Both the position numbers and the translations under genes were made by a program. A stretch of 64,000 bases of DNA, taken from Nostoc indistinguendum CM1-VF10 (GTDB lineage: Bacteria > Cyanobacteriota > Cyanobacteriia > Cyanobacteriales > Nostocaceae). The DNA is taken from contig JAHHHS010000005.1 of the NCBI GenBank assembly GCA_019359215.1, positions 102,465 through 166,464 of the forward strand, in the 5' to 3' direction. The notes below the pieces were generated by a model that was not told where the DNA came from, did not search any database, and saw only the letters and a list, made by a program, of their open reading frames with translations. Positions 53,791-63,900 of this stretch are shown here, one piece after another; within the stretch, counting starts at the first letter, position 1, and each line of letters starts with the position of its first letter.

Positions 53791-55902
53791 TTAACCTACC
53801 TTATTCACATAAGGACTTGTCAACTTATCTAACTGCTGAATTAACAGACTGAGGAACAATCCCACATCCGTCACTACACCAACAGATTCCACAGAACCGC
53901 GATCGCTTAACTTAGTCACTACAGCTGGATTAATATCCACACACACCATCTTCACCCCCGCCGGAGTCATATTTCCCACGCCAATGGAGTGCAGCATCGA
54001 TGATAGCATCAAAATCATCTCCGCGCCTTCTAAGTGTTTAGCATATTCCTCCTGTGCCTGAATCAAATCCATTTGGGTATCAGGCAAAGGCCCATCATCC
54101 CGAATCGATCCCGCAAGCACAAAAGGCACATTGTTTTGGACGCACTCATACATCACGCCACTTTTAATTTCCCCCGCTTCCACAGCTTTGGGAATGCTGC
54201 CATAACGGCGGATACTATTAATTACCTTGAGGTGATGGCGGTGTCCACCACGAACGGTAACACCCCGCTTCATATCTACACCCAAGGAAGTGCCCATCAT
54301 ATTTTGCTCGATGTCATGAACTGCGATCGCATTACCAGCTAGTAGCGCCTGTACATATCCTTCCCGAATTAGCTGCGCCAAGTGTTCGCCGCCACCAGTG
54401 TGAATCACCACCGGCCCAGCCGTGACAACTACCTTACCACCAGCATCGCGGATTTTTCGCAATTCCCAAGCTACTTGCTCAACGACCAATTCCACGCGCC
54501 GTTCGCTGGAAACTCCCGCCGACATGAAGCTGAATTCTTGGGTATTTCGGAGTTCGCGCGATTCAGTTTTGCGGATGGTACGGATACCTAGCACGTCTAC
54601 AATTACCTGTTCGCCAATTTTTAAGTCGCGTAGTATTTTACACCGAGCGACTAAGCCATTGGCAGTTTGGGTAATTGCGATCGCGCCGTCCATGCGCTGA
54701 TTTTCTACCTTCACCCACTGACCATTAATTCGCACTTCGGTGGGATAAATTGTACTGACGTAGAAATCATCGGGCGCAACACCATCTTGGATTACCGGCT
54801 CCAAGATAGCGTCTCGCTCATCATGTGGTAAATCTACTGCACCCAAATCAATCAACATTGAGATGATTTCTTCCATCACCTCATGGGATGGTGCTGATAC
54901 CTTCACCTCGGCGGCTGAGGTACTTTGCCGTTGTTCTCCCAAGTTGAAATTCAGAACTTGGAAGCTTCCCCCGGCATCTATAATCAAATCCAAGGCGCGG
55001 TTAATTAAGCCTGCATCGAGCAAGTGTCCTTCCATGCGAATGACGCGGCTTTCTACCGAGACATTGGCATGAAGTTCATCTCTAACTGGTTCCGTTACCC
55101 GCAAAGTTAAACATTTAGCCGCACCACCAGCTTTAAGAAATTCGGTAAGCGGTGTTTCCAACACTTGAAAACCTACATCCGCAAGGCGGGTTTTCAAAGC
55201 ATCGCTGGCCTTGTTCATGATGACGATGTTATCCACATTCACTGTATTACAAGCGAAGTTGACTGCATCGGCTTCTTCAATTGCGATTCGCTTTTCTGGT
55301 GCGACTCGCATTTCAATTAAGCGGTTGGAGTAAGAATCAAAAGCGCCGGGATAGTACAGCAAATAGCCATTTGCTAGGGGACAAAAGCAGGTATCCAGGT
55401 GATAGAAACGTTCGTCTATTAATCGTAGGGATAGCACCTCAATATCCAGCCATTTAGCTAGATAAGGGTGAGAATCTAATTCCGAGCGGAAACCGTATCC
55501 CGCCCATAACCAGCGTCCTTCTCGATCCAGCAGTGCGTCTCCTGCTCCCTCAAAGGGTAAATCTTTGGGAAGTTCATTAACTGTATAACCATTTGCCTCA
55601 AACCATTGTTTGAAGAAAGGCTCCTCTCCTTGACGTTCTTTGTGCAAAAAGCGGCTGAGGACGACATTATTCCCCAGTACCAAGCCAGCATTGGCGGTAA
55701 AAACCAAATCTGGCCAACCTTTTTCAGGTGGTACTAAGTCTACAATGGCGTGTTGTTTAAGGATCTGGTGTAGTCCTTGCCACTGTTCCACGGCGCGATC
55801 GCGCGATGACTTGTGAATATTCCCTTCCATCCAAGGATTAATCACATAGTCCACATCATAGTGGTCAGGAGGGCACATCAAAAAGCGAATACGAGAAGTC
55901 AT
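53791..55902 (-). CDS. agrE: Bifunctional arginine dihydrolase / ornithine cyclodeaminase (AgrE/ArgZ type)
   Basis: 703 residues, the full length known for the cyanobacterial enzyme that turns arginine into ornithine plus ammonia and CO2 and then ornithine into proline. Residues 1-280 are the amidinotransferase-fold dihydrolase: MCPPDHYDVDYVINPWMEGN, VFTANAGLVLGN, FPFEGAGDAL-like PFEGAGDALLDREG, HLDTCFCPL, and catalytic Cys in GGAAKCLTLRV (about 262). About 285-385 is the LOR linker domain. About 400-703 is the cyclodeaminase-like part (VVTAGPVVIHTGGGEHLAQL; GTSLGVDMKRG; MLSSMLHSIGVGNMTPAGVK). It lets cells mobilise nitrogen from cyanophycin-derived arginine. A GTA-N8-TAC sequence lies 70 bases upstream. 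Confidence 0.93.
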   Translation of the reverse strand: MTSRIRFLMCPPDHYDVDYVINPWMEGNIHKSSRDRAVEQWQGLHQILKQHAIVDLVPPEKGWPDLVFTANAGLVLGNNVVLSRFLHKERQGEEPFFKQWFEANGYTVNELPKDLPFEGAGDALLDREGRWLWAGYGFRSELDSHPYLAKWLDIEVLSLRLIDERFYHLDTCFCPLANGYLLYYPGAFDSYSNRLIEMRVAPEKRIAIEEADAVNFACNTVNVDNIVIMNKASDALKTRLADVGFQVLETPLTEFLKAGGAAKCLTLRVTEPVRDELHANVSVESRVIRMEGHLLDAGLINRALDLIIDAGGSFQVLNFNLGEQRQSTSAAEVKVSAPSHEVMEEIISMLIDLGAVDLPHDERDAILEPVIQDGVAPDDFYVSTIYPTEVRINGQWVKVENQRMDGAIAITQTANGLVARCKILRDLKIGEQVIVDVLGIRTIRKTESRELRNTQEFSFMSAGVSSERRVELVVEQVAWELRKIRDAGGKVVVTAGPVVIHTGGGEHLAQLIREGYVQALLAGNAIAVHDIEQNMMGTSLGVDMKRGVTVRGGHRHHLKVINSIRRYGSIPKAVEAGEIKSGVMYECVQNNVPFVLAGSIRDDGPLPDTQMDLIQAQEEYAKHLEGAEMILMLSSMLHSIGVGNMTPAGVKMVCVDINPAVVTKLSDRGSVESVGVVTDVGLFLSLLIQQLDKLTSPYVNKVG

Positions 55903-56990
55903 AAAAGTCTTACAAGCGTTTTATATGCTACAAGCCTATTTGGATGCAGATTTTCGATTTACTAACATTTGGTAAAATCTGCTACTAGAGCTTCTATCTT
56001 TTGATAGTTGAAGGCTTTACAAAGGCTTCGTTCTTAATTCTATTACTGGAAGATGGGAATAAGTCGAGAAGGTGACAAAATGGGTCGAACGGCTTCCCTT
56101 GGCTGTATCAGTAGTGTTGAAAAAGAGGCAGGGGAGCAGGGAGCAAAGAAGATAGAACAGCAAGGGGATTCAACCCCTTCCTGTTCGAGAACCACTGGTA
56201 AACAAGTGGGGGATGTAAGAATATGTTCCCTTCTTCATTACACGGCTCTTGGTTAAGTAAGGCAATCTTCGCAAAGGAGTGCAGGAATTTAAAATACTTG
56301 TTCTAGAACAAAGATACATTATGCTTTGTGTAGTTTATATTCAACAAAGATTTTCTTCTTGGTAGGCGCGATCGCAACTATAAAAACAATACTGTCGTAG
56401 CAGCTTATGTCTTTCATAGCGGCAATTAGCTAAGTAAGCCATGAATCAGAAATACCTGCGGGGGCGATCGCTAGCTTAGTCTACTCGATAAACCAAACTC
56501 AGCATATTCCGCTTGGTTTCAACAAAGCAGAATAGACGCTCCTGAATTCTGGCTTCTGAATTCTTCTTCAAGAAATCTTTTTGTTTTTAATACAAGTATT
56601 TTACATCTAGCTCAATTTATACTATTACGATAAAAAACAAACAAATTGTATTTAGTGTAAGATGTTATTGCCAAGAGCTGCAAATACCTTGAATCTCATA
56701 TTATAAGGTACTTTTAACTCAAATATGTATAGACAATGCAAATAAGTATGGCTACGCCACGTTGCGCGAACAGAAATTAAATTGGATTTCTATAGTATGG
56801 TTTTAATAAATGAAAATTGTATGTCAAACCCTAAGTAAATATGTAAATTAAACTAGGTCAAGTAGTTGTAGTATATTGTAATATCTTTGAGAGTAGTGTC
56901 GGAAGCAAAAAAATGCCTCCTAAGAAACGATTCTAGCAATAATACAATTTTGCCACCGTTGATGAAAACTTTGAGGAAATTGAAAATTGT
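55903..56990. other. Long intergenic region between divergent genes
   Basis: No gene I can support in 1.1 kb. A GTA-N8-TAC palindrome is at 55972-55985. A 67-codon frame at 56053-56256 overlaps a common G-rich repeat and is rejected. HIP1 sites occur near 56370 and 56465, and a GCGCGAAC repeat fragment near 56765. Confidence 0.5.
55972..55985 (-). promoter_or_regulatory. Possible NtcA-type site GTA-N8-TAC upstream of agrE
   Basis: GTAGCAGATTTTAC on the coding strand matches the core of the nitrogen regulator NtcA box. A -10 element of the form TAN3T at the expected 20-24 bases further on is not clear, so this may be chance. Confidence 0.22.
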
Positions 56991-58574
56991 ATGAAAAAGC
57001 AATTGTTACAAAATTGGGCTATTTCTAAATCATGGTTACGTTTTTTTCTCATTATTATATTAGTAATAGGTGTATTTTTTCGCTTCGTCAATATTGACAA
57101 AAAAGTTTATTGGGGTGACGAGGTTTTCTCATCATTACGCATATCTGGCTATATGCAGTCAGAAATGAATCAGCAATTAAGTAATGGTCGTTTGCTCACC
57201 ATAGAAGATTTGCATAAATATCAGTATCCCAATCCTGACAAAAACGTAGTTGATACAATTAAAGGGGTTATTTTAGAAGACTCACAAATTTTGCCGCTAT
57301 ACCTTGTAATGGCTCGGTTTTGGTTAGAGTGGTTTGGTAATTCTATAGCAGTAGCGAGACTTTTTTCGGCATTTATTAGTCTGCTCACCTTTCCTTTTAT
57401 TTATTGGCTATGCCTAGAATTATTTGAGTCTTCACTAGTAGGATGGATGGCCATCGCATTAGTAGCTGTTTCACCTATTCATGTCGTGTATGCACAAGAA
57501 GTACGAGGATACAGTTTATGGATAGCAACCATCTTAATATCGAGCGTAGCACTGCTGCGAGCCATGCGCCTTAAAACAAAGGTTAGTTGGTGCATTTATG
57601 GGGCAACATTATCAGTCGGGTTTTATACTCATCTATTTTTTACCTTGGTTGCTTTTGCACAGGGAATTTATGTAATTACAATCGAACGCTTCCGATTGAG
57701 TAAAACATCGATTTATTACCTAATTTCATCGCTTGCGGGGTTTATCACGTTTGTACCTTGGATTTGGATTATTATTACCAACCCTCAGCCAGAATCAGTA
57801 AGTTGGGCAAGTGCTAAACAATCGGTATTAGCATCAGCGACAAGGTGGGCTGGAATTTTTAGTCGTACATTTATTGATTTAGGTATTAGCCCTAGTGACC
57901 CAGGAAGACTTAAGATGGCCTTAATTCCTTTTATTTTAATTATTTTAGTTTTAATACTCTACTCAATTTATTTTCTCTGCCGAAGAACCTCTAAGGAAGT
58001 TTGGTTATTTGTTTTAACCTTGATTGGATCTATAGTGCTTCCACTACTGGTAACGGATTTCGTTTTTCAAAAGCGATATGCTACTAGTCGATATACACTT
58101 CCTTCAGTTTTAGGTATACAGTTAGCTGTTGCTTACTTATTTAGTACTAAACTCACGTCTATTTCTACTAAAGTTTGGCAAAAAAAGCTCTGGTCATTTG
58201 TAGCTTTGATGGTAGTTTTGAGCGGAATCATATCTTGTACAATCAGTTCTCAAGCCCAAATGTGGTGGAACAAATTACCGGAAAACTATCAACCATTTCC
58301 CCAAGTTGCTAACATTATTAGTCAAGGTAATAAACCGCTTGTAATTAGTGATACTAGCATAATTCCATCAATACAAGTTCTTGGTCACTTACTGGATCCA
58401 AAAGTGCGACTTCAAATTGTAGAGAAAAATAAGTTACCAGAGATTACTAATGGCTTCACTGACATATTCTTGTTTAGTCCTTCTGACTTCTTAAAAGCTG
58501 GAATTGAGAAAATTTATAACTCAAAGTTACAGCAGATAAACAAGTTACTTTGGAAAATAACAAAATCCACCTAA
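56991..58574 (+). CDS. GT39/ArnT-like membrane glycosyltransferase
   Basis: 527 residues with about ten transmembrane segments. The first lumenal loop carries the acidic motif of the GT-C fold (KKVYWGDEVFSSLRI, Asp at about residue 43). Next come LPLYLVMARFWLEWFGNSIA, VARLFSAFISLLTF and SPIHVVYAQEVRGYSLWIAT, the order typical of PMT/ArnT-type enzymes that use polyprenyl-phosphate sugars. A soluble C-terminal part follows (about 430-527). Acceptor and sugar are unknown. The codon usage is AT-rich. It stands alone, though it is not far from the large broken membrane protein gene. Confidence 0.85.
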   Translation: MKKQLLQNWAISKSWLRFFLIIILVIGVFFRFVNIDKKVYWGDEVFSSLRISGYMQSEMNQQLSNGRLLTIEDLHKYQYPNPDKNVVDTIKGVILEDSQILPLYLVMARFWLEWFGNSIAVARLFSAFISLLTFPFIYWLCLELFESSLVGWMAIALVAVSPIHVVYAQEVRGYSLWIATILISSVALLRAMRLKTKVSWCIYGATLSVGFYTHLFFTLVAFAQGIYVITIERFRLSKTSIYYLISSLAGFITFVPWIWIIITNPQPESVSWASAKQSVLASATRWAGIFSRTFIDLGISPSDPGRLKMALIPFILIILVLILYSIYFLCRRTSKEVWLFVLTLIGSIVLPLLVTDFVFQKRYATSRYTLPSVLGIQLAVAYLFSTKLTSISTKVWQKKLWSFVALMVVLSGIISCTISSQAQMWWNKLPENYQPFPQVANIISQGNKPLVISDTSIIPSIQVLGHLLDPKVRLQIVEKNKLPEITNGFTDIFLFSPSDFLKAGIEKIYNSKLQQINKLLWKITKST

Positions 58575-58757
58575 ATAGAAGATATAGGCGCATAAGTAAA
58601 AGTTGGTGAGTAATTAATTTTACATTGCGTAACATAGTTTTATATCCTTTGTAGGTTAAGAATTAATTTCAATTACCCTCATAAGTGGCACAATTGCAGC
58701 CAAAATATACTTTAATTAAAACCATAATTAAAGTATATAGTTATACTGCTGTTGCTT

Positions 58758-61700
58758 ATGTCATCGCCCCTTGAGCGTCCATTAAAATTTGAAATCAAGC
58801 TACCATCTTCTCATCCTCATTTATTAGAAGGACTAGATATATGGCTGCGCTTAGGTTTGATATCTGATACCCAAGTTAGGCAGCTATGCCGAGAGTCTTT
58901 GGTGTGTACGGTGGTATTGCAACCCCAGCCTCAAGCTGAAGCAAAGGTAGCGTTTGTAACTTCCGATCCTGTGCAACAGTTACCCGTAGCAGCTTTACAA
59001 TCTAATAGCCGTAGACAACCGCAACAAGAACTACCAGTTAAACCCAACTTTCTCAGCACAATGTTGCAGTCATTAGGGGCAGAATTGAGTGTCCGTTGGC
59101 TGCTTTTTCTAGGGGTATTCCTAGTAGTGGTGTCTTCTGGGGTACTAGCTGCGAGTCAGTGGGAAAGGTTTCCTGCTTCTGGACAATACGGAGTTTTATT
59201 TGCTTATACTTTGAGTTTTTGGGGTTTAAGCTTTTGGGCAACTAGGCAAAACAATCTCAGATTGACGGCTCAAACTTTATTGATTGCCACCCTTTTGTTA
59301 GTCCCAGTGAACTTTTGGCCAATGGATAGCTTTCGATTGTGGCAAAATCCTGTGGATTGGATTGTAGTTGCGATCGCCTGGCCAACCCTGACTGCTATAA
59401 CTGTTTTACTCTACAAAAATCGGACTATTTTTCCTAATTTATATAATAGAGCGAAATTACCTTTAGCAAATATTCTGGGGCTGAGTTATCTGCATTGGGG
59501 TTGGCAATTTCCAGGATTTCCCTTGATTGCCGTTTATTTAGCAATGCTCGGCACAACTATTATTACGGTTTATCACAATCTTTTCCAACAGCCTAATCCT
59601 ATCAGCGAGGAAAATAGGCGCGACCGCCAAAGGTTAAGTATTAGCTTACCTGCTTCTGTAATTATTTATGCTTTGATAGTGCTACTAGTGCGGGCAATTT
59701 TTGTTGTCCATGTAGATGTAACGCAGTTGGGGTTAGCTATTGGTATTTGTGGCTGGCTAGTAACTTGGTTGGCACAGGGGAGGGTAGGGGGCAGGGGGCA
59801 GGGGAGGCAGGGGGAGTAAATTATCCTCCATTCCCTTCATCGTTATTACTCTGGGAAAGACTTGGCGGCATTCTACCCTTCCTGGGTTGGCTGGTTTCGG
59901 TAGTAAATTATCCTTGGCAAGCAATTGTTGTCAGTGGTTTGGGTTTGTGGTTTGTGGGAAGTCGCTTGCGGCAATACAGCTTCAAGGCTGACTTCGCAGC
60001 AGTTTTCGCCATTGGCTTACAAACAATTTGGCTATTTTGGCGATTATTACCTGATAGCTTACAGAAATTAGCGATCGCAACTGGTACTCAACTCACTAAT
60101 TCTCAAAATGAACCTTGGGCGTTGCTGAGTATAGCGTTGTTTCCCTACGTAATTTTAATGGTGGCGCTCACAGATAGGCTGCATCGTAGCCAAAAGCGAG
60201 AATTGGCTAAATTTGGTGAACTGCTCACCCTCTTATTTGGAACTTTTTTAACAACGATAGCTCTAGTAAATCCTATATTGCGATCGCTAAATCTGCTACT
60301 TTCCACAATTACTCTCGCATTCGTCACTCAACGCCGTCCCCCCTTATCCCTTCCCCTGGTATATCTAACTCACATCATGGGGGTGCTGACATTTTGCTCT
60401 ACGATTAATTGGCTAGCACCAACCCTAAGTCAACAAGTCTGGGCAAGCATTTTATTAGCTCTGATGGTTGCAGAATGGCGATTCAGTGTAGAAGAAGGAC
60501 TATGGCAACGTAGTGCATGGGATATCGGTTTAGGACTAGCCGCCGCTAGCTTTTTCTTATCGTGGATGAATGCAGAATCATCTTGGTATGGTGTAGCTGA
60601 TAGCCAAGCTCATTGGGGAGCCTTATGGCTAGTTACGCCTATAGCTCTCACGGGTGTTGCCAATTGCACCATAATCCAACGGCGGACTACTACCCGTTAC
60701 TTAAGTATCTTAGCTGTAGGAGTTGCCCAGCTACTTACTTTACAACTACCAGAAACTAGATTAATCGGTTTGGCAGTAGGTACGGGGTTGATGTTCGTAA
60801 ATACGCGCTATTTGCGAAACCAAACATCTGCGCTAATTACAGAAGGATTTGCTTTAAGTTTCATTGGGGCATTGCTGTGGATAGGTGTGCCTGGTTTACC
60901 TCGCCTCGCACTAGGAGGTTGGTTAGTCGTAGGAGCGATCGCAATCCTAAGTCTATGGTTAGCGCGGACAGTTTTGAACAGACGCGCTAACGCGTTAGGA
61001 GTTATATATGCAGACGCTAGTGATAAATGGGCGATCGCCTTATGTGGTTTTGAGTTGTTTGGTTTGACGTTACACTCAATACTGATTTACTCAGGGTTTA
61101 TTACTTCAGGATTTTTGTACTTAGCTGCCACTGCAATTACCTTGGCAGCCATTGTTTATCGCAGTTGGCGACAACCGACAAATTGGGCATTTTATGGCAT
61201 CGGTTGGTGTTTAGAATTGTTGACTGCCCAGGTGTTGGGATTTGGGGAACGCTCAATTGTTAAAGTTGCGTTCGCGGAGCGTGGCTTGCCAATCGCAAAT
61301 ATTGCCTTGGGTTTAATTGCTCAACTTGTCGGAGAGTGGTGGCGACGACGACATCAATTAGAAAGGCTTCCTAACAGCTTTCACATTTTGCCATTTATGG
61401 TCTATTCAGTGTATTGCTGCGTGTGAACACCTTCACCGAGTGGACAGGTTTGTATTCCTTGGGTGTAGCTTTAATTATTATTGGCGTGGGGCGACGGCGT
61501 GAGAGTTTTAAACCCCTGCTTTACTTAGGCATCATTGGCGTATCAATTTCTGCATACGAACTTTTGTTCTATCAAATGTTACAAGCTTCAGGAGGAGCAT
61601 TAGGTGATGGATTGATTGCCATGTCTGCCCTTGGCGCTAGTATCATGTATGCTTATCGCATTCTATCGCCTTGGCTGGTAAGTTACTTACGCTTGACTCC

Positions 61701-62220
61701 CCAAGAATTGAAAGGAATTGCCCATATTCATTGGGCTTGGAGTAGCTGCTTATTAATGGCTGCCATTCCTCTCCCCATTGGAGTTAACCGTTTGGTGGGA
61801 TTAGCAACTGGAGTATTTTTAATTCGTTATGCCATTTTCCAGGGACGAAACTCGCGCACTTCCCCCAGCATCTTGGGAGGAATTACAATAGCCGAGATGT
61901 GGGTTTACCTTGGCTTATTAGAAGTAGCCGGGATGAGAGTTTATTGGCGCGAGACAGCAGTAGGAAGATTTTGGGCTGGGCCGTTGGTTCCTTGGAACGG
62001 TGCGATCGCCTGTGTGGTAGCTTATTTTCTGTACATTCTACCTTGGGAAAGTTGGGGTTGGTCTAAAAGACCTTGGCAGCAAGCCGCCTACATCATACCA
62101 CTGATAATTTTATGGGAAACCAGACTGCAAACTTACCCCATTACCTTGCTACTCGCAGCTGGATTTTACATCTTCCTTGCAAAGGTGGGTGAAAACATCG
62201 GAAATTGCTATCAAAGTTAG
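58758..62220 (+). pseudogene. Very large DUF2157-like multi-spanning membrane protein, broken into three frames
   Basis: Three consecutive frames belong to one protein of about 1150 residues with some 30 membrane spans. Part one (58758-59819) has a soluble N-terminus (PLKFEIKLPSSHPHLLEGLD) and LSVRWLLFLGVFLVVVSSGV. It runs into a G-rich insert at 59776-59818 (GGGAGGGTAGGGGGCAGG and on) and a stop. Part two (about 59780-61426) resumes in another frame (PFPSSLLLWERLGGILPFLG). Part three (61414-62220) resumes after loss of one C near 61393: adding it gives FHILPIYGLFSVLLRVNTF. The 3' end runs into the PIN remnant, so the C-terminus may be lost as well. Confidence 0.78.
59776..59818. repeat. G-rich low-complexity insert within coding sequence
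   Basis: Variations of GGGGGCAGGGGAG in tandem, the same kind of sequence found intergenically near 9210, 25505, 52465 and 56130. It encodes only Gly, Arg and Gln in any frame and coincides with the first frame change of the membrane protein gene. Confidence 0.8.
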
Positions 62221-62629
62221 TATTGGTAAGTATCAAATTCCTGGAAATTTTGAAACGTGGATAGAACATCAAATCCAAGTTAACGAATTGGAAATATTAC
62301 CGATTAAAGTTGCTCATGTAGCCGCGATCGTGACTCTGCCCTTTCATCATAAAGATCCTTTTGATCGGCTTTTGGTTGCCCAAGCACTCACAGAAAAGAT
62401 CCCGATCATTAGCGTGGATGCAGTCGCTAGACAATTATCCAGTCACTCGTTATTGGTAAGTATAAGAACCTGCGATCAACCGCAGTGGGATCGCACTGTT
62501 AACGTACCTTACAATCATGGGCCGCGCTTCACCTCATCTACTTTTCTCAGCAGGCGGGCGATTGACTCGTATCAGTTTTCCAAACAAAGATTTTTCAGCC
62601 GCAATTGCCTCATGAATCCGGGTGGCTAA
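62177..62629 (+). pseudogene. Remnant of a PIN-domain (VapC-type) toxin
   Basis: The part from about 62201 to 62422 is the middle and end of a PIN toxin: EIAIKVSIGK, FETWIEHQIQVNELEILPIK, and HHKDPFDRLLVAQALTEKIP followed by IISVDA, with conserved Asp residues. The N-terminal strand and first catalytic Asp are missing; instead the frame starts inside the membrane protein gene (MQRWVKT). After SVDA the sequence no longer looks like a PIN domain. No antitoxin gene is next to it on this strand. It overlaps the 3' end of the convergent DUF5615 gene. Confidence 0.72.
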
Positions 62630-62887
62630 TCGCTGCCGATCCAAATCCTCTGTGCAAACAATGATACCTGCATGATCTGGACTCATGCGATGCAAGCGGA
62701 TAAAATCATCTCGATTTACTGTCAGCACTGCCCGCCCCTGAATCGTCGCTAATGCAAGCACTTGATCATCAGGAATTTGCTGGTTAGCTTGCCCTGCTTC
62801 TTGTACCGTCAGCACATCGTGGCCGAATTGACGCAGTAGGCCCGTAACCACTTTGGGAAACCCTTCATCGGCATAAAGCAATACCAC
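62534..62887 (-). CDS. DUF5615 PIN-like toxin
   Basis: 117 residues from a GTG (MVLLYADEGFPKVVTGLLRQ). The family pattern is present: LYADEGFPKVV with acidic residues, FGHDVLTVQEAGQANQQIPD, LALATIQGRAVLTVNRDDFI, and HAGIIVCTED. These resemble PIN ribonucleases and form pairs with DUF433 proteins. The start lies two bases after the stop of the DUF433 gene, so the two are coupled, with the antitoxin-like gene first as is usual. The C-terminal tail (KLIRVNRPPAEKSR) is basic. Confidence 0.9.
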   Translation of the reverse strand: MVLLYADEGFPKVVTGLLRQFGHDVLTVQEAGQANQQIPDDQVLALATIQGRAVLTVNRDDFIRLHRMSPDHAGIIVCTEDLDRQRLATRIHEAIAAEKSLFGKLIRVNRPPAEKSR

Positions 62888-62889
62888 CT

Positions 62890-63216
62890 TTAAGCCGCCT
62901 CTTGCCGTGCGATTGCCGCTTCAATTTCTTTAGGATAAACCTCAGCGTACAGCCATGCGTTCACCAAATCAGCAGCAGTTAGTGTCGGGTAATCTTCTAA
63001 CAAATAGGCTTCACTTGCCCCTTGATGGCGCAGGCTAACCAACAGCCAAACCGGAATCCGAGTCTGCCGAATACAGGCATCGCCCCCCATCACCCCTGGT
63101 GTTTTCTCAATGCCAATCAACCCATTGCCCAGACTAGCCGCCAAAATCTGAATTGCCTGTGCCTTTTCTTCCAAAGACAGGGCTAAAAGTTGAGGTTGTA
63201 GCTCTTTCAGGGTCAT
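62890..63216 (-). CDS. DUF433 antitoxin-like protein
   Basis: 108 residues from the ATG at 63216 (MTLKELQPQLLALSLEEKAQ); a longer frame to 63288 is less likely. The N-terminal 45 residues are a helical segment common upstream of DUF433. The DUF433 winged-helix core follows: GIEKTPGVMGGDACIRQTRI, PVWLLVSLRHQGASEAYLLE, DYPTLTAADLVNAWLYAE. Proteins of this family bind DNA and neutralise the neighbouring DUF5615 PIN-like toxin. The pair forms a two-gene operon read leftward. Confidence 0.9.
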   Translation of the reverse strand: MTLKELQPQLLALSLEEKAQAIQILAASLGNGLIGIEKTPGVMGGDACIRQTRIPVWLLVSLRHQGASEAYLLEDYPTLTAADLVNAWLYAEVYPKEIEAAIARQEAA

Positions 63217-63288
63217 TGTGGGTATCAAGCTGAATACTTGAGATGACGATTGTTCTCCATTATAGGTAAGAACCAATCCGTAACTCAT

Positions 63289-63693
63289 GCGTAAATCCTA
63301 ATAAAATTCGTTAGTATCCATCAAAAAATATTGCTCCAGGGTTGACGTTTCGGTGTTTCGCGCAGTCTGTAGCAACTTCCGCCTTGCCTGCAAGAACTTC
63401 TGCTTTCACGTTTCGGTGTTTCGCGCAGTCTGTAGCAACTTCCGTCTTCCCTGTAAGAACTTCTGTTTTTCCTGTAGCAACTTCTCCTTTAACTCAGTGC
63501 TAAGTCGTGAGTCGTGAGTAAAGAACAGCTGCGGTTATAAAAGCGAGAGGGGAGATGAAAATTGCTGAAATTACTCAAATTTTAGTTTTCTGAAGAAAAA
63601 TCAACAATTTTACGCAGGACAACCTTGTAAAAAATTGTCCACTATAGAATTACTAAAAATTTAAGTTATTTTTCAGGCGAAGGAGTATTAATA
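63289..63693. repeat. Intergenic region with a 21-bp array
   Basis: Dominated by the seven-unit array at 63346-63492. The remainder is AT-rich and contains the ribosome binding site (AAGGAG) of the small gene at 63694. Confidence 0.6.
63346..63492. repeat. 21-bp tandem array with a 63-bp higher-order unit
   Basis: Seven contiguous 21-base units. Types: CGTTTCGGTGTTTCGCGC..., CTGTAGCAACTTCCGCC..., CTG(C/T)AAGAACTTCTG.... The order A-B-C-A-B-C-B gives two 63-base blocks and a last unit. No open frame or start is associated. Confidence 0.92.
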
Positions 63694-63900
63694 ATGGCAA
63701 GACAAAAACGCGATTCACGTATTCTTAGCAAAGCTGAGATGCGCTTGGCAAGTATTAAATCTATCAGTTCTAGTCTAAATGTCGGAGATAATTTAACGGT
63801 TCAAGATTACACAGGCAAAATTGCAAGTCTCCGTCAATCTTTAGAAGCCTACAATACCACTCTCTCTACTATTGATCCCATCTTCCGCACTTCAACTTGA
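63694..63900 (+). CDS. Small basic hypothetical protein
   Basis: 68 residues with a good AAGGAG site nine bases before the ATG, which argues that it is real despite its size. The N-terminus is basic (MARQKRDSRILSKAEMRLAS), the middle is SLNVGDNLTVQDYTGKIASL, and the C-terminus is helical (RQSLEAYNTTLSTIDPIF). I have an impression of similar small proteins in other cyanobacteria but know no function. No cysteines, membrane span or export signal. It stands alone on the + strand near the window end. Confidence 0.72.
   Translation: MARQKRDSRILSKAEMRLASIKSISSSLNVGDNLTVQDYTGKIASLRQSLEAYNTTLSTIDPIFRTST

Noticed and set aside
56053..56256. 67-codon + strand frame
   Set aside because: Runs over a G-rich dispersed repeat and hairpin; no motif.
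8906..63492. The 21-bp arrays as CRISPR arrays
   Set aside because: The units are contiguous with no unique spacers, and no cas genes are present.
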